Assembly (NCBI GenBank): GCA_029641185.1
Contig: JAPWGK010000004.1
Span: 1,860,001 to 1,924,000, forward strand
DNA: 64,000 nucleotides
Direction of reading: 5' to 3'
Source: Pseudofabraea citricarpa
Taxonomy: Eukaryota; Ascomycota; Leotiomycetes; Helotiales; Dermateaceae
Numbering within the stretch: position 1 is the stretch's first letter; every line of letters begins with the position of its first letter. The position numbers and the translations under genes are program-made. Under the pieces are notes generated by a model. It did no database searches. It saw nothing but the letters and a program-made list of their open reading frames with translations, and had not been told where the DNA came from. This document shows, one piece after another, positions 46,166 to 58,728 of the stretch.

Positions 46166-46990
46166 ATGCTACTTCTAGGGCTCACGGGCTCAATCGCGAC
46201 AGGCAAATCGACCGTGTCATCGATCCTCTCCAGCCCGCCATATTCGCTGCCGATAATCGACGCCGACGTGCTGGCGCGCAAAGTGGTCGAGCCAGGAACC
46301 GCAGGCTACAACAAGATCGTCGCGCACTTCCTACCCACGACGCCCGATCTGCTGGTCCCCGCATCCCCGGAGATCCCAGAGCATGGCGTATCTGGCAAAG
46401 GGCGACCGCTGAACCGGCCCGCGCTGGGACGGAGGGTATTCGGGGACAGCGAGGAGAGGAAGAAGGACCGCGCGGTGCTGAACGGCATTGTGCATCCGGC
46501 TGTGCGCTGGGAGATGTACCGGGCGCTCCTGACGTGCTACTTGAAGGGGCATTGGGCTGTCATACTGGATGTGCCGCTGCTCTTCGAGAGCGGCATCGAT
46601 GCCATCTGTGGAACGGTCCTCGTTGTCGCGGTGCGGGATCCCGAGATCCAGATGAAGAGGCTGAGGGAGCGAGATCCGCATCTGAGTGCCGAGGATGCTG
46701 AGAATAGGGTCAAGAGTCAGGGAGATGTGAGGGAGAAGGCGAGGCGTGCTGAGGCTAGAGGTGAGGGTGCGGGCGTGGTCGTGTGGAACGATGGCGACAA
46801 GGAACAATTGAAAGGCGAGCTTGACAGAGTCATGAGAGAGGTCACGAGAACGAGTCCGAGGTGGTGGGCTTGGATGCTCCTCTTGTGTCCCCCGCTGGCT
46901 GGTCTCGCGGGTATCTGGAGTTATTACCGCGGGCAGGTCATCAATAAGCAGTGGAGGGAGCAGGAGCTGCAGACTAAGGCTAAGCTTTGA
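46166..46990 (+). CDS. CAB5: Dephospho-CoA kinase
   Basis: Intronless, 274 aa from the ATG at 46166; the open frame extends 67 codons upstream but without family sequence. It phosphorylates dephospho-CoA with ATP in the last step of CoA synthesis. The P-loop is GSIATGKST (residues 8-16). DADVLARKV carries the conserved substrate-binding Asp, the lid region has the RxxR-type MKRLRERD, and DVPLLFESG is the conserved strand-loop. A hydrophobic C-terminal segment (MLLLCPPLAGLAGIWSYY) followed by basic residues suggests a membrane tail anchor, as expected for eukaryotic CoAD forms. Symbol given by family. Confidence 0.93.
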   Translation: MLLLGLTGSIATGKSTVSSILSSPPYSLPIIDADVLARKVVEPGTAGYNKIVAHFLPTTPDLLVPASPEIPEHGVSGKGRPLNRPALGRRVFGDSEERKKDRAVLNGIVHPAVRWEMYRALLTCYLKGHWAVILDVPLLFESGIDAICGTVLVVAVRDPEIQMKRLRERDPHLSAEDAENRVKSQGDVREKARRAEARGEGAGVVVWNDGDKEQLKGELDRVMREVTRTSPRWWAWMLLLCPPLAGLAGIWSYYRGQVINKQWREQELQTKAKL

Positions 46991-48165
46991 TTGATCTGGA
47001 CTTAATTCCACACATCTAAAGTAGATGGTTGAGATAATGTTGAACTTTACAGTTAGCTCATCGGTGTGAGGTTGAAGCTGCCTACCTAGGTCCCGTACAG
47101 CAAGTTGCTTGTACACTTCGACGGCATTTAGTAGTGCTAGATGGTCGATGATATATCTTCATCTTCGTGTTAGTGTCCACGTCACCAACCAAGGATCTGT
47201 AGCTCTGGTGAGCATTTGATATGAGAGTTTTTAGGCATACGTGCTATCTATAACTACACTGTTCAGGCATTCATTGTTACCTACCTGCCTAGCATATTGA
47301 GTAGCATTCAGAGCCGTGCACCCTTCCTTGCTACTTCTCTCCCATCTCTCACTCACCTCTCTGGTCTTGGGAGAAGTATTCCGGGTTTTCATTTTTGAGA
47401 ACTGGAATCTTATCTCTGGGAGGGCAATAAAACGTGATATCTTTGATCCGCGGAGCTGTGATCTGGCAGCTGATAGCCTGTGCAATATACTCTGTCTCTC
47501 ACTACACGACCTGTTAATGTCTTCAGAGTCGGATGAAATATTCTGCGTCTTAGTATTTGAAGACTGAAATCTTGTGTCTGGGATATCAAAAAGTGCCATT
47601 TCTGATCCGCGGAGCTGTGATCTGATGGTTAACAGCCCGTGCAATATACTCTGTCTTTCACTACTCGCCTCTCATCTCTCCAGCTCGGAAGAAGTATTCC
47701 ACGTTCTGATAATCGAGAACTGAGATAGTACCTATATATGGGACACAAAACGCAATGTCTTTGACCCGCAAAGCTCTCCTGGTGTGGTAGTAGACTAATA
47801 GATTACCTATGTGAATTGGTTGAATGGGTGGTTGAAGAGAGAAAACTCCCGTGGCAGAAAAAGCTGCTCAGATGCAGGTAGTGGCTGTAGCGCTTCCCTA
47901 CTCAGTCCACACCAGACATCTGCACCGCCAAATGTGGTTTTGATTTCCCGCGAGATTTATGACCTGTGCGCGCGAAGGCTACGACAAGGCAAGACAAGAC
48001 GCGATTTCGATTTTCCGATCCGCATACTGACTGGCAGGCTTTCAGACCCCTGAAGGACAAACCGCTGCATCGATTGTCCGCACGCGAAAAAGTATACATC
48101 GTTCAGTCCCTTGGGTGCTTGTGAAGTGTGTCCTGACTCGTCATAGTTTCTCCGTGTCCGAAATC
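46991..48165. other. Intergenic region holding the 159-bp repeats
   Basis: Apart from the tandem repeat no gene is supported. The last 300 bp are the promoter of the Asn-rich protein gene. Confidence 0.45.
47340..47790. repeat. Three tandem copies of a diverged 159-bp unit
   Basis: The anchor GATCCGCGGAGCTGTGATCTG occurs at about 47445 and 47604, and a worn copy (GACCCGCAAAGCT) at 47763, exactly 159 bp apart each time. GTGCAATATACTCTGTCT follows in copies 1 and 2. The period is 53 codons. The minus strand stays open through copies 1 and 2 (47231-47644) but not copy 3. It may be a decayed repeat-protein gene or a non-coding satellite. Confidence 0.8.
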
Positions 48166-50471
48166 ATGCCTCAGAAGTATCCTGGGTCGTACATGGAATG
48201 GGTTGTTGGTTCTCAGCGTCGAAATCTCTATCAAGGACGCTCTGCTAGGTCATCCGCTCCGGCTCCTGCTCCAGCACCAGAGCCAGCTCGAGAACCAGCT
48301 CCAGCTCCAGAACCAGCTCCAGCTCCAGAACCAGCGCCGCCTGCCCCTGAACCTGCACAGGCGGACCCTCCAGCTCCAGAGCCAGCTGTATGTCTTATCT
48401 TAATCCCGTGCTTGCCAGGCACAAAGAATGACGGGACAATCTTTAGGCGGCCGAAGCTGCCAAACCTGAAGCTGCTGCAAAGCCTGAACCTGCACCTGCT
48501 CCAGAACCAGCCTCAGAACCAGCTCCTCCTGCTAAGGAAGCCCGGAGACGTCGCAGATCCCGTTCTCCATATCGGAGGGTGGCGGTCTATGTAGAGACAA
48601 GCGATTCAGATGTCGCTACTTCCGACACTTTGAGTGAAACTTCGTCCGAAGATGAATCCGCAGTTGATTCGACGAGTGAATCTGATGTGTCTGAGAAACC
48701 TAACAAGAAGGTGCGCTTTGTAGAGCCTAAGAAGCAAGTGAAGAAAGCAGAGAAGAAGCCGCATAAGTCTGCACTGAAGAAGGACGCTAGCAAGACGAAA
48801 GGCGAGAAGAAGGTTGAGAAGAAAGTCAATCAAGAGTCTAAGGTTGAAAAGGTTGAGCAGGAAGAGGAGAAAGACCCAAAAAAGTGCACGTGTTGTGGTG
48901 GAGACAAAGAGGAAAATAAGAGAACCGAGCAAACTCAAGAGAGTAAACAAGCGAGCTCAACTAGCACGACCCAGTCGAAAGATCAATCTTCCAAACCCAA
49001 CACCGTGCAACGGCAAAAGACATACTCTCTTCCATCCCAATTCAACTACAACAACAAAGGAGAGGAGATCAGAGCATTGCACCATCAACGCTACACAATG
49101 TCTCGCTTTATTCAACCTTCCAGAGCCGACGTGGTTTTACGCGAGGATGTGATCGAGTGCCCAACCGATCCGCGCCCGAATGCCTTCTACGACGCTCGTT
49201 CTGGCATCATGCGAGTCTATCATGGGCCTGTCTATGGCAATCCTTACGGTACCCTCGTTCCTATCCAACAAGCACATGTGCCTCTTGGCACCTTCGCCCC
49301 TACGGGAGGTCAATTCCAGTCTGGTCCGCCGCCTCCACAATCACCTGCTCATCAACCAAATCCCAACCCTCCCACTCCTATCATGGTCAGCAGTATGCCT
49401 CCTAGCAATACCATGCCCGGTGCTGGGAATGACGATACCAATAATCAGCCTACAAAGCAACCTTCGCCAATTCCCCCTGCACCAATGCAGGCTCCAGCCA
49501 ACCAGCCCAATAACTCAGGCAGAAGTAACTCTGGTAGACACAATGGAGGCGGCAGCGTCTCGGGAGGTAATAATCAACGCAACAACAATTCTGGCGGAGG
49601 CAGAAACCAGTCAAATAAGAACTCGGGGGGAAGCAATTCAGGTGAATACAACAACAACCAGAACAACAACCAGAACAATAGCCACTCTAATACTCCTCCT
49701 GGTGGAGGATCTGGAAACTGGAACTCCAATGATCAGTCAAACAATAATGATAATTGGGGCACCAACAATGACACTAGTAATGACTGGGGCACTAGTGGCA
49801 ATTCGAACACCAACAATGGTTGGAGTAATGATCAGTCAAACAACAATAACAACTCGAGCGGCGATGGTGGTTGGAACAATAATCAGTCTAACGACAATTC
49901 TGGAGACTGGGGCGGAAACAATGATACCGGAGCCAATGCGTGGGATACCAACAACAACAACAACCAGTCTGGAGGCGATGGAAATAACTGGAATGCCAAC
50001 GGTGGTGATAACTCATGGAGCAACAACAACGATAACCAGCAAGGAGGGAACTCAGGTTCACATTATGGCAGCAACAGCACTCACGGAGGAAGCAACAGGG
50101 GCAAAAACCAAAACCAAAGCCAGGGAAACCAAAACTCCAACAGCCGCAACAAACAGAATAACCAGAACAACAGCAGCCAGAACAAGCCCAGCAATAATAA
50201 CTCTGGATCTGGAAACAACAACTCCTCCGGAAATGATTGGGGTGCACCTGCAAATAAAGCATCCTGGTAAGTGGTGGCCATGATGACACTCGGGGGGATC
50301 GAAAGCTAACGTAATTTCAGGGCCGTTGATGTTGCACAGAGCACCCAGAACAACAATAACAACAATGATACTGGAGACTTGAGCTGGGCTACAAATACCA
50401 ACTTGACGACTGGAAGTTGGGGTGAGGGCAGTGGACCAATTGGAGCAGAACAGCCAACCTCAGGCTGGTAA
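48166..50471 (+). CDS. Asn/Gly-rich WG/GW-repeat protein with EPAP-rich N-terminus
   Basis: Three exons: 48166-48387, 48447-50266, 50321-50471; 730 aa. The N-terminus has an Ala/Pro/Glu array (EPAPAPEPAP type). Next come an Arg-rich RRRRRSRSPYRR likely to act as nuclear signal, an acidic Ser-rich stretch, a Lys-rich stretch, and a CTCC pair (EKDPKKCTCCGGDKE). A folded-looking segment (about residues 250-330) contains YTMSRFIQPSRADVVLREDVIECP. From about residue 400 it is Asn/Gly/Ser/Gln-rich with NWG, DWG, SWG, NGW and GGW motifs, and it ends in SGW. Such WG/GW arrays in disordered sequence can bind Argonaute or the RNA machinery; the Asn-rich tract is prion-like. Function is unknown. Confidence 0.82.
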
Positions 50472-51457
50472 AGTGTCTCCTGGGTAGATGGCGTGATGGT
50501 TGATAGGTATCAAGGAGTTCTACTGTAAAGTCGAGTTAATTTGCTTTTGGCTGGGAAAATGAGAGCAGTGGCCGGACTGCCTTCCGGCATGGTTTGGCTT
50601 TACAGTACGTCGAGAACGGTCGAGTCCAGCAGGAGAAACCTGCATTATTAATAGAGGCGAATTGTGGAGATCGGGTTGCTTAGTCTTCATGCGCCATCAA
50701 AGCGATGATTTTAATTAGCTACATATTCTTCTTCCTCCATCTCTGCAGTGATCATGAGATTTTCTCTGAAGGATGCATCTTGAACGCGTAGCAGTACCGA
50801 CACTAGATGATGTGCGGAAGGAAGCTGTAAGCTTACCCGGTGCCAGAATTAGAATAGCTACAGCACAGTATAACACCGAGGTACCTAGCTACTGAGACTC
50901 CCGATGTCAGGAAAGCGAGAGGATGGTACGGAAGTACAAAGTACAAACACGAGCTGATCAAGGTTGTCTGTAATGCAGCCTGTCCGATTGGGTTCCATCC
51001 GAGAGGACGAGGAAGCGGATGGATGGATGGATAAACAAGCATCAGAAACAATCAGACAATAATGAGGCTAACTGACGAACCAGCAAGCCAAGGGCTAGGT
51101 TGTTGGTTTCGCGGCAGTCGTCGTCGGTGGGATGGATGATACATGTAGACGATAAGCTTTCTTCGATCTCAATTCAGTCTGAACAGCGGAGCCGCAGGGG
51201 ATCTAAGAAAAGAAACGGGAGTCCAATGAGAGAAGCTTGTTTTCGTCGTAGTTCTACAGGACTGCATTGTAGAGGTACAATTTGCGCCTCTAAAACGGAT
51301 GACGTTTTGTCCGAGTCAAGCTCCCCCTCCCACTCGACCTCGACCTCGACCTCGACCCCCTGCACTCTATGACAGCTTCCCCACCAAAAAAAAAGAAGAC
51401 CACCCCTCTTCTACCTACCTACCTCACCTGCGGTATCTTTACTTGATAAGAAAATCA
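50472..51457. other. Intergenic region
   Basis: GGATGGAT repeats near 51016-51032 and CTCGACC repeats near 51336-51358. No gene supported. Confidence 0.45.
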
Positions 51458-52281
51458 ATGCCCGCGCCAACGTCAACATCAACGTCAACTGAACAACCCC
51501 AGCAAAACCCACCCACGACATCGACGAGTATTTCTCTAACGACGACTCTAATCCTCACAGTGCTGCTCCTGATATCCTTCTTCCCCGCAGTATTCCACCA
51601 CCTGTGGACGGTTCCACTGTCACTCCTACTCGGGTCAGCATCAGCATCAGCATCTACATCTTCATCTAAGCAGGGCAACAGGCACCAATACACATCTACA
51701 AGCAGCATGTCGTGGACGCAGAAGACGCTCTCGCTGCCCGCCCGGAGCCGCGGCTCGTACCTGATCACGGACGACATCGTCGCGCAGCTGCCCGAGCTGA
51801 AGAACTACAAGGTCGGCCTGCTGCACCTGTTCATCCAGCACACCAGCTGCGCCCTCAGCCTGAACGAGAACTGGGACGCCGACGTGCGCGAGGACATGAG
51901 CGACGCGCTGGATCGCATCGCGCCAGAGGACCGCAAGGGCGTCCTGTACCGCCACAGCGCTGAGGGCCTGGATGACATGCCCGTGAGTCCTTCATGACTT
52001 TCTTTCTTTGGGTTTCCATTCTGGGAGTTCTGGGTTTCTTTTAAGTGGATTCCTTTGTTACCCACGTATTCATTGGCCTACTGTGGTCGGGTGAATGCTG
52101 ATGCTGATCATGTTGCTTGTAGGCTCATATCAAGAGCGCTCTGGTCGGTGCGAGTGTTTCTGTACCCATCACTAATGGACGACTCGCGACAGGTACGTGG
52201 CAGGGTGTGTGGTTTTTGGAGTTCAGAGCTAGTAAGCATACGAGGAAGGTAGTGGCAACGATACAGGGAGAGAAGGCTTAG
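51458..52281 (+). CDS. YjbQ/UPF0047-family protein with N-terminal membrane segment
   Basis: Two exons, 51458-51982 and 52123-52281; 227 aa from the first ATG. The conserved YjbQ domain covers about residues 84-227: [73 protein letters not shown]. The paired His and Asp/Glu are those proposed to bind metal; some family members have thiamine-phosphate synthase activity. The first 80 residues are Ser/Thr-rich with a hydrophobic segment (LILTVLLLISFFPAVFHHLW). The ATG at 51707 (MSWTQK) would give the usual free 144-residue form. Which start is used, or whether both are, is open. Confidence 0.9.
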
Positions 52282-52621
52282 GAGAGATGGAGATGACGGA
52301 GACAGAGATTCTGATATTGGATCTCGCCTGGGCTGTTAGCAAGACGACATGAGACGAGATATTTCGGGAACTGCCATTATACCATTCGATTGATCATTTA
52401 TGCATTTGATCTTCTGCCTCATAACCTGCCGCGGGACATAAAATACCAACATACAAGAAACTGGTTTGATATCGAGCCTCCCCCTGGTTCATAGTTGGTC
52501 CATTTCCCCTGACATAGCTCGAATTGTCCCAAAGTTTTCGTTTTTGATTTGAAAGAAACCCCCATCTCGAACGCCTGTCCATGCATGTTTGCTGTTGAAC
52601 TCCGAATCGAATAATGCGCCT
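52282..52621. other. Convergent intergenic spacer
   Basis: Between the YjbQ and CFIm25 stop codons; nothing recognised. Confidence 0.4.
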
Positions 52622-53503
<882 letters not shown>

Positions 53504-53975
53504 GCTTGCGGGTTTGTGGGCTTGTGGGCTGCTTGTTGGCAGGTCGTGTTGAGTGAAGGTCGGCTGGCTGTCGCGGGTTGGGGATGGCCGTTGGAAAGTC
53601 GCGAGACGCTTGTGTGGCTTTGACACGATATCACGAGTTGCGGTTATAATGTTTTAGGATTTGGCCTTGTGGCTAAGGGAACACCGTTGCTCGCGCGCTT
53701 ACGAGTCAGATTAGTCAGTGCAACTTGCTTGTTAATGGCATCCAATTGATAGGAATGATTTCAGCTGTTCAGAGTTCTTCAGCCTCGTCTCGGTTCTTGG
53801 CATGGATATATTGTTTAATGTCTCAATTAATAGCAAACATTATTTAGACATCAATCATCCAATTTGACGGGTCATACGGGTAGAGAAGCGATGGGATTCT
53901 CTTGCAATTGAGGTTCTGTCTTTCTTCATATGTACAATAACTACATTCTCTTATGCCTACATATCCTGACCTAGC
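53504..53975. other. Intergenic region
   Basis: Promoter side of the CFIm25 gene and 3' side of NDUFS6. Nothing recognised. Confidence 0.4.
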
Positions 53976-54746
53976 TTATCGTTGACCAAGAGCCTCATCA
54001 GTAATGCGTTGCGATTCTGGGATTTCGGCCTCGTGGCCTTGTGCTTCTAATGGATAGGAAGTCGAGGGAAGGGACTCGAGATGAGCTCTGTGGTGCTCAT
54101 TGGCCTGCTTCTTATTAGCTATGGGAACCGATCAAACGAACATATAGCCTTACAAAAGGAAGTCCACAGTATTCACACATGCAGATTTGTGGTTTGTCGA
54201 GATTGATGAAGACTCTCGGATGTCCCAATGGACCTCCACCTCCATCACACTGTACACTTCGCTCGTGCGTCCATCGAACTGGTTGCCTGTGAATCAAGTC
54301 GATTGCGGCGTGGGGAGCTGGCTAGAAGAGGAATTGAATTAGCGTTGGAAACGATGGAATATGATAGACGGGTACAGAAGATAGCTCTATAATTCAATTG
54401 CCCTTTACACACGTACCTGAAGCTCCATAATAGTCTGCTCAAATCTTGGCCCCGTCATAGCCTTAGCTCTTGGGTTCTGACTCCGCGACCAAATTCCAGT
54501 CCTGTTTGGCGCTTGCTGGACTCTAAACTGCTCTCCTGCCTCTACAGATTCCTGAATAGGCGCATCCTGGTGCGGTGTCTCCATTGGAAGCTCGTTCGTC
54601 TTCGAGACATTGGGGACTTGCTTCGGAGCATTGGGATTATTGATCTCCTTCTGGTCGTTTGCGGAAGAAGCGTAAGATCGTCTAGCAGAGATCTGAGCTC
54701 TACGTGAGAGCTGCCATACGGCCCTCGATCGTACAGTGGAAAACAT
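53976..54746 (-). CDS. NADH:ubiquinone oxidoreductase zinc subunit (NDUFS6-like)
   Basis: Three exons: 54746-54417, 54321-54154, 54104-53976; 208 aa. This accessory subunit of mitochondrial complex I carries a zinc ion near the Fe-S module. The zf-CHCC ligands are Cys135, His144, Cys159 and Cys162 in [10 protein letters not shown] and CMCEYC. The N-terminus is Arg/Ser-rich without acids ([20 protein letters not shown]), a clear mitochondrial presequence. [10 protein letters not shown] and [14 protein letters not shown] segments before the zinc site are usual in fungi. The last exon ([14 protein letters not shown] onward) is outside the zinc site. Confidence 0.93.
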
Positions 54747-55006
54747 TGCGTGGCCGTCAATTGCGTTCGGGGCAGTTTAGAGGTCGTCGGCATCCCTAGC
54801 ACGCTCTCAAAAGGTTGATACCTTGCTTATCTAATCAGCAACCTTATTTCTGCGCGCCTCGCCCCGACCTTGAAATAATTTCGCCCAGACCTCGATCTAA
54901 ATCGTCATAGCAACATTTATTTAAACAGGTCAACACCCACGCAGAACTCACGCTCTTGTCCTTCACCCACAACCGCCTGTGTGGCATTGTTCACACTGCA
55001 TCCAAC
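54747..55006. promoter_or_regulatory. Bidirectional promoter
   Basis: 260 bp between the NDUFS6-like (minus) and zinc-knuckle (plus) ATGs; likely shared. No specific element identified. Confidence 0.45.
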
Positions 55007-55947
55007 ATGGCACCCAGCAGTACCAGCACGCCATCCTCTGGTGGGAAAGCCATGAGTTCCAGGCTTCTCACAATGAAGTTCATGCAGAGAGCTGCTGCTT
55101 CTTCACCGACCTCGATTTCACCGGCGACTCCCGATGAACCTTCCGCGAAACGTCGGAAAGTTACAGATGACTCGCCATCGAAATTCAGCGTCGACGCTCT
55201 TGCAGATCAACGCGCAATACAAGCTGCGGTGGCAGAGGAGGAAGCAAAACGACAGGCTGCTCTGGAGAGGCAAGGCGCAGAATTGGGAGACACTCGATGG
55301 GTCTTGAATTTTGAGGACGGCAGGAATACACAACCACCTCCCGCAACGGCTCTACGTGTTGTACAAGCAGGGTTTGCACATTTGGACAACACTCTACCAT
55401 TGCACGTTAAGTCCGAAGACGCCGATGACCTTTCTGAAGATAAACCGGTTATTGTTGGCAGAAAAAGCTTCGGGAAGTTCAACCGAGTTCTAGAGGTGTG
55501 CTATCAAACCCATCCATCGCATTAACACGATATACTGACATTTTCTAGAAGCAGCAAAACCCAGAACTAGAGGATTCTTCGGATTCCGACTCGGAGGATA
55601 GCGAAAATTCAGGGTCAGACCAAGATTCGGATGATAGCGAGGGAGATGCAACCAGTGCACTCATCAGACAGTCGCGTCACGATGCCTCACAGCGCGCTAA
55701 GGCTGAGCGCAAGGCTAAGAAGCAGGCCGAGACGGCGGAGTCTCTGGAGCTGGCCAAGAAGCGAAAGAAAAAGGATGTTAAACTGAACAATCTGACTTCA
55801 CTTACAGGTCGCCAAGACAAGGTTGATAACAGATCCTGCCACAAGTGCGGTGGGACTGGTCATATCCAGAAAGACTGCCCCAAGAACAAGAGATCGTTCC
55901 AAGGTGGAGATGATGGTCCTGTACGCAAGAACAGGAAGACAAGGTGA
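55007..55947 (+). CDS. CCHC zinc-knuckle protein (ZCCHC9-like)
   Basis: Two exons, 55007-55495 and 55549-55947; 295 aa. A Ser-rich N-terminus carries a basic AKRRKV nuclear signal, followed by a helical Ala/Glu/Arg stretch and the conserved LGDTRWVLNFED segment. An acidic Ser/Asp/Glu region follows, then a Lys/Arg-rich helix. Close to the end is a single CX2CX4HX4C knuckle, CHKCGGTGHIQKDC. Such proteins bind RNA, often in nucleolar rRNA processing. The start at 55007 was chosen over an in-frame ATG 17 codons upstream because of the MAPSSTS context. The last codons overlap a possible GTGAGG donor, so a further 3' exon cannot be excluded. Confidence 0.85.
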
Positions 55948-57276
55948 GGATGGACCAATTGTCTCGTCTTGGGGCTGGGATAGTAGTAAAGGGTGCTCGA
56001 GCTGTTCCCGGTTGGTGCAAGTTCCACTCTGGTGAGTTTATGCTTAAAGAAAAGCATACTTGCCAATGGCTGTAACAGATCACCCAACCCGATGTCACGT
56101 AAGAAGCTACGGTAGAAAGAGGTTACATCAACTGGGCAGGGCAGAAGGGCCGTGGCGCAGCCAGCCGACCCCGAGCACCAGAACGTTAAGGGGACTTCGG
56201 GGCTTCAACGTGCCAATTACCAATGAAGCATTGAGGGCAGCTGCAGAGCCACGACGCAGCGTGTTGTAGGCCGTCGCGCAGACACCGTTCGTAGCATCCA
56301 CGATATGAAATAATCATAAACATAAACATAAACGGGCAGGGGGTACGTGAGCGTGTGTGTGTGTTCCAGAACTGTTTCTTGTGAAGGCGTGTGTTGTGTT
56401 GAAGTTGTTGACGGTACTGGGCTGGGCTGGCTGACTGTTGCTATCTCGCTTACTACACGATTACTACGGCTACGGCTGTACTGCAGACTGCAGACCCCCT
56501 TCTTTTTCTCCAGTGCGACAGGCACTCAGCACCTCGTGCATCCAACGCATAAGACTGTACGATCGATCCAGGCTCGCCATGTACCGAGTCAGGGGTTGTG
56601 ATCTGGTGGTGCTTGTTAGCTGCAGCATTTGGGTGCAGCCAATGACTCGTGCGGGGACTCAGGCTCAGGGAAGGCTATCTTGACTAAGTGCAGGGCAAAG
56701 TATGTTTGATCGGAATGGACATCCGACTTCTCTCTTGTCTTCCTCTCTACTTTCTCGCACTCTCTCTCTCCGTCTCTCTCCTCTCCGTCTCTTGATCTCG
56801 TCTTTCGCATGCCCATCGCTTAAGGAAGGGTAAGCTTTTGAGATATATTGCATCCTCCGTCCCGCACCTACCTCTGTGTCCTAATCGAGGTGACCGACTC
56901 CGACTCCCACCCATTGGCAATCCGGCACCCACGCAGACCCCAATAAACCTTCGCCGCTCTGGAGGCTCGGACGAAGGAGTCGAGCAAGCAGAAGAGCATC
57001 CACAATATGCAGCTCTCAGAGTCTCAACTCTCAACGGTTGTGTTGCCAAGGGCGATTGCAATTTACCAGTTCAACCTCTCTTCCTCGGTCCATCTAGCCC
57101 CAAAGCAGCCGGTGATTGCGAGCCTGTCCGACCGGTTCGCAGATCGCAATAACTCAATGGCAAGTTGCAGCCGGTATTATTGACATTGCCATATTATGGT
57201 ATCTGTGGTACACACATCCGGTGCCTCCCCCCTCGCCGGCTGAGTCGTCGTTGTTGCAGCTGCAGCGCCGTTGGCT

Positions 57277-57312
<36 letters not shown>

Positions 57313-58728
57313 TGTCTGTCTGCAAGTCAGGTCAAGTCAGGTCGGTGGTGATAATGCATGAGTTGTGTGTCACAGTCGGTGTGAATTCCATCATCCATCA
57401 ACCCGGTTCGAGCCCCCGGCTGGTGGCCAATGTCGCGTGTCGGGAGATCAGATCAGCAAAGAGAAGAAAAAAGCTCCGAGGCAGGATGGATTGATAACGA
57501 TGGCCCAGTATCGACCGGGGTTGGCATTATCTCCCTTTTTCTGCTTCTGCTTCTGCTTCTGCTTCTCATACTCCAGTGCTCCGAGCTGCTTGACCTTCCA
57601 TGTGCAGAGGTGTGTATCTGCAGGTGTGGTGTAGTGTATCTGTTTCTGTATCTGCATCCCTCCCTGCCTATTATCATTATCATTATTACTTGCAAGCTTC
57701 CAGCTTCCAGCTTGTAGCTTCTAGCTTCTAGCTTCCAGAAGCCAGAAGTCCCACAGTCCACTACCACACTTCACCACAATCGTCCACTACCACTACGACG
57801 ACACCACCTCTCCCACCTCTCCCACCTCTCCCACCACTACCTTGCCTACGGTACCGTACCGTACTGTACTCTCCTGTGCCTATCTGCAACTAGGGTCTGG
57901 CAGTTCACTCCAGGAGGCTACCTCTAACATACTCTCTCCTCTACCGGTACTTACCAGTCAGCCCAGCAGCAACATCTCTCTCAGCCCAGCCAACCATCCA
58001 ACCATCCAACCATCCAACCAACAACCAACCAACTAATCAACCCAACCCAGTGAGCCAACCCCAGCCCAGCCCAGCTCAGCCCAGCCCAGCCCAGCCTAAC
58101 CCAGCCGTCCCATAACCTCTCTCCTCATTTTTACGAAACGAGTCTCTCTTCTCACCTCTCTATTCTGACACCAGCTTCCTCTTGTACGTAGCACGTCGAA
58201 TTACCCCCCCCCCTGCGAACTAAGAGTCAGCACCACCTCAATTGCCGGCGCCGGCTTTGTCATTGCGAGGCATATACGAAATAGCCCTCGACTTGGCTCA
58301 TGACAGCTACCACCATATGCTTACCTTCTCATCTCTTCTCTTGCCTTCGTTCTGACTGTTCGGCTATCCCGTTCGTGGTGACTGCGCTGAGGAAGGTATC
58401 GACATATCCTTCCCGAAGCGCGACCTGGCAAACGCGACTTCTTTCTCGAACCCACTCGCACTCCCTCTGGACCTCTTCCCACGCTGCCAGCAAGACTCTG
58501 CCTCCTGGGACAAGCTCGTTGAGTTCCACTTCTGCACAGACTGGGCCTCGGCTTCAACCTTTTCTTCTGCAACCATCCACGAGTTGCGGGGTTAGTCAAA
58601 TTCGCGCACATTCCTCGCTCAGAAGCGCCCTCAACCTGCGCTCCTGCTCATCTTTCTCTGCAGAGCCTCTTCCTGCAAGCCCCTTTCCAACTCCTAGAAC
58701 TCTGCCGCGACGTGTGCAGTCGGTGGCC
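55948..58728. other. Long 5' region of the insulysin gene with simple repeats
   Basis: 2.8 kb without a supported gene. It contains TCTCTC/CTCCGTCTC runs (56740-56800), a GT array, TCTGCT runs (57542-57565), TCTCCCACC repeats (57805-57835), CCAACCAT arrays (58000-58030) and CCCAG arrays (58065-58110). An in-frame extension of the insulysin runs back to an ATG at 58300. Confidence 0.6.
57279..57322. repeat. GT dinucleotide microsatellite
   Basis: About 16 GT units followed by TGTC units. Confidence 0.9.

Noticed and set aside
47340..47790. Tandem repeats as a CRISPR array
   Set aside because: Units are long, diverged and lack unique spacers; the genome is eukaryotic.
48231..48422. Gly/Ala/Ser-rich open frame on the minus strand
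   Set aside because: It is the antisense shadow of the EPAP repeat in the Asn-rich protein gene.
49180..50283. 367-codon plus-strand open frame rich in Thr and Ile
   Set aside because: A frame-shifted shadow of the Asn codon-rich exon (AAC/AAT read one base off).
57395..57430. GGTTCGAGCCCC resembling a tRNA T-loop
   Set aside because: No A box, anticodon arm or acceptor pairing can be found upstream.
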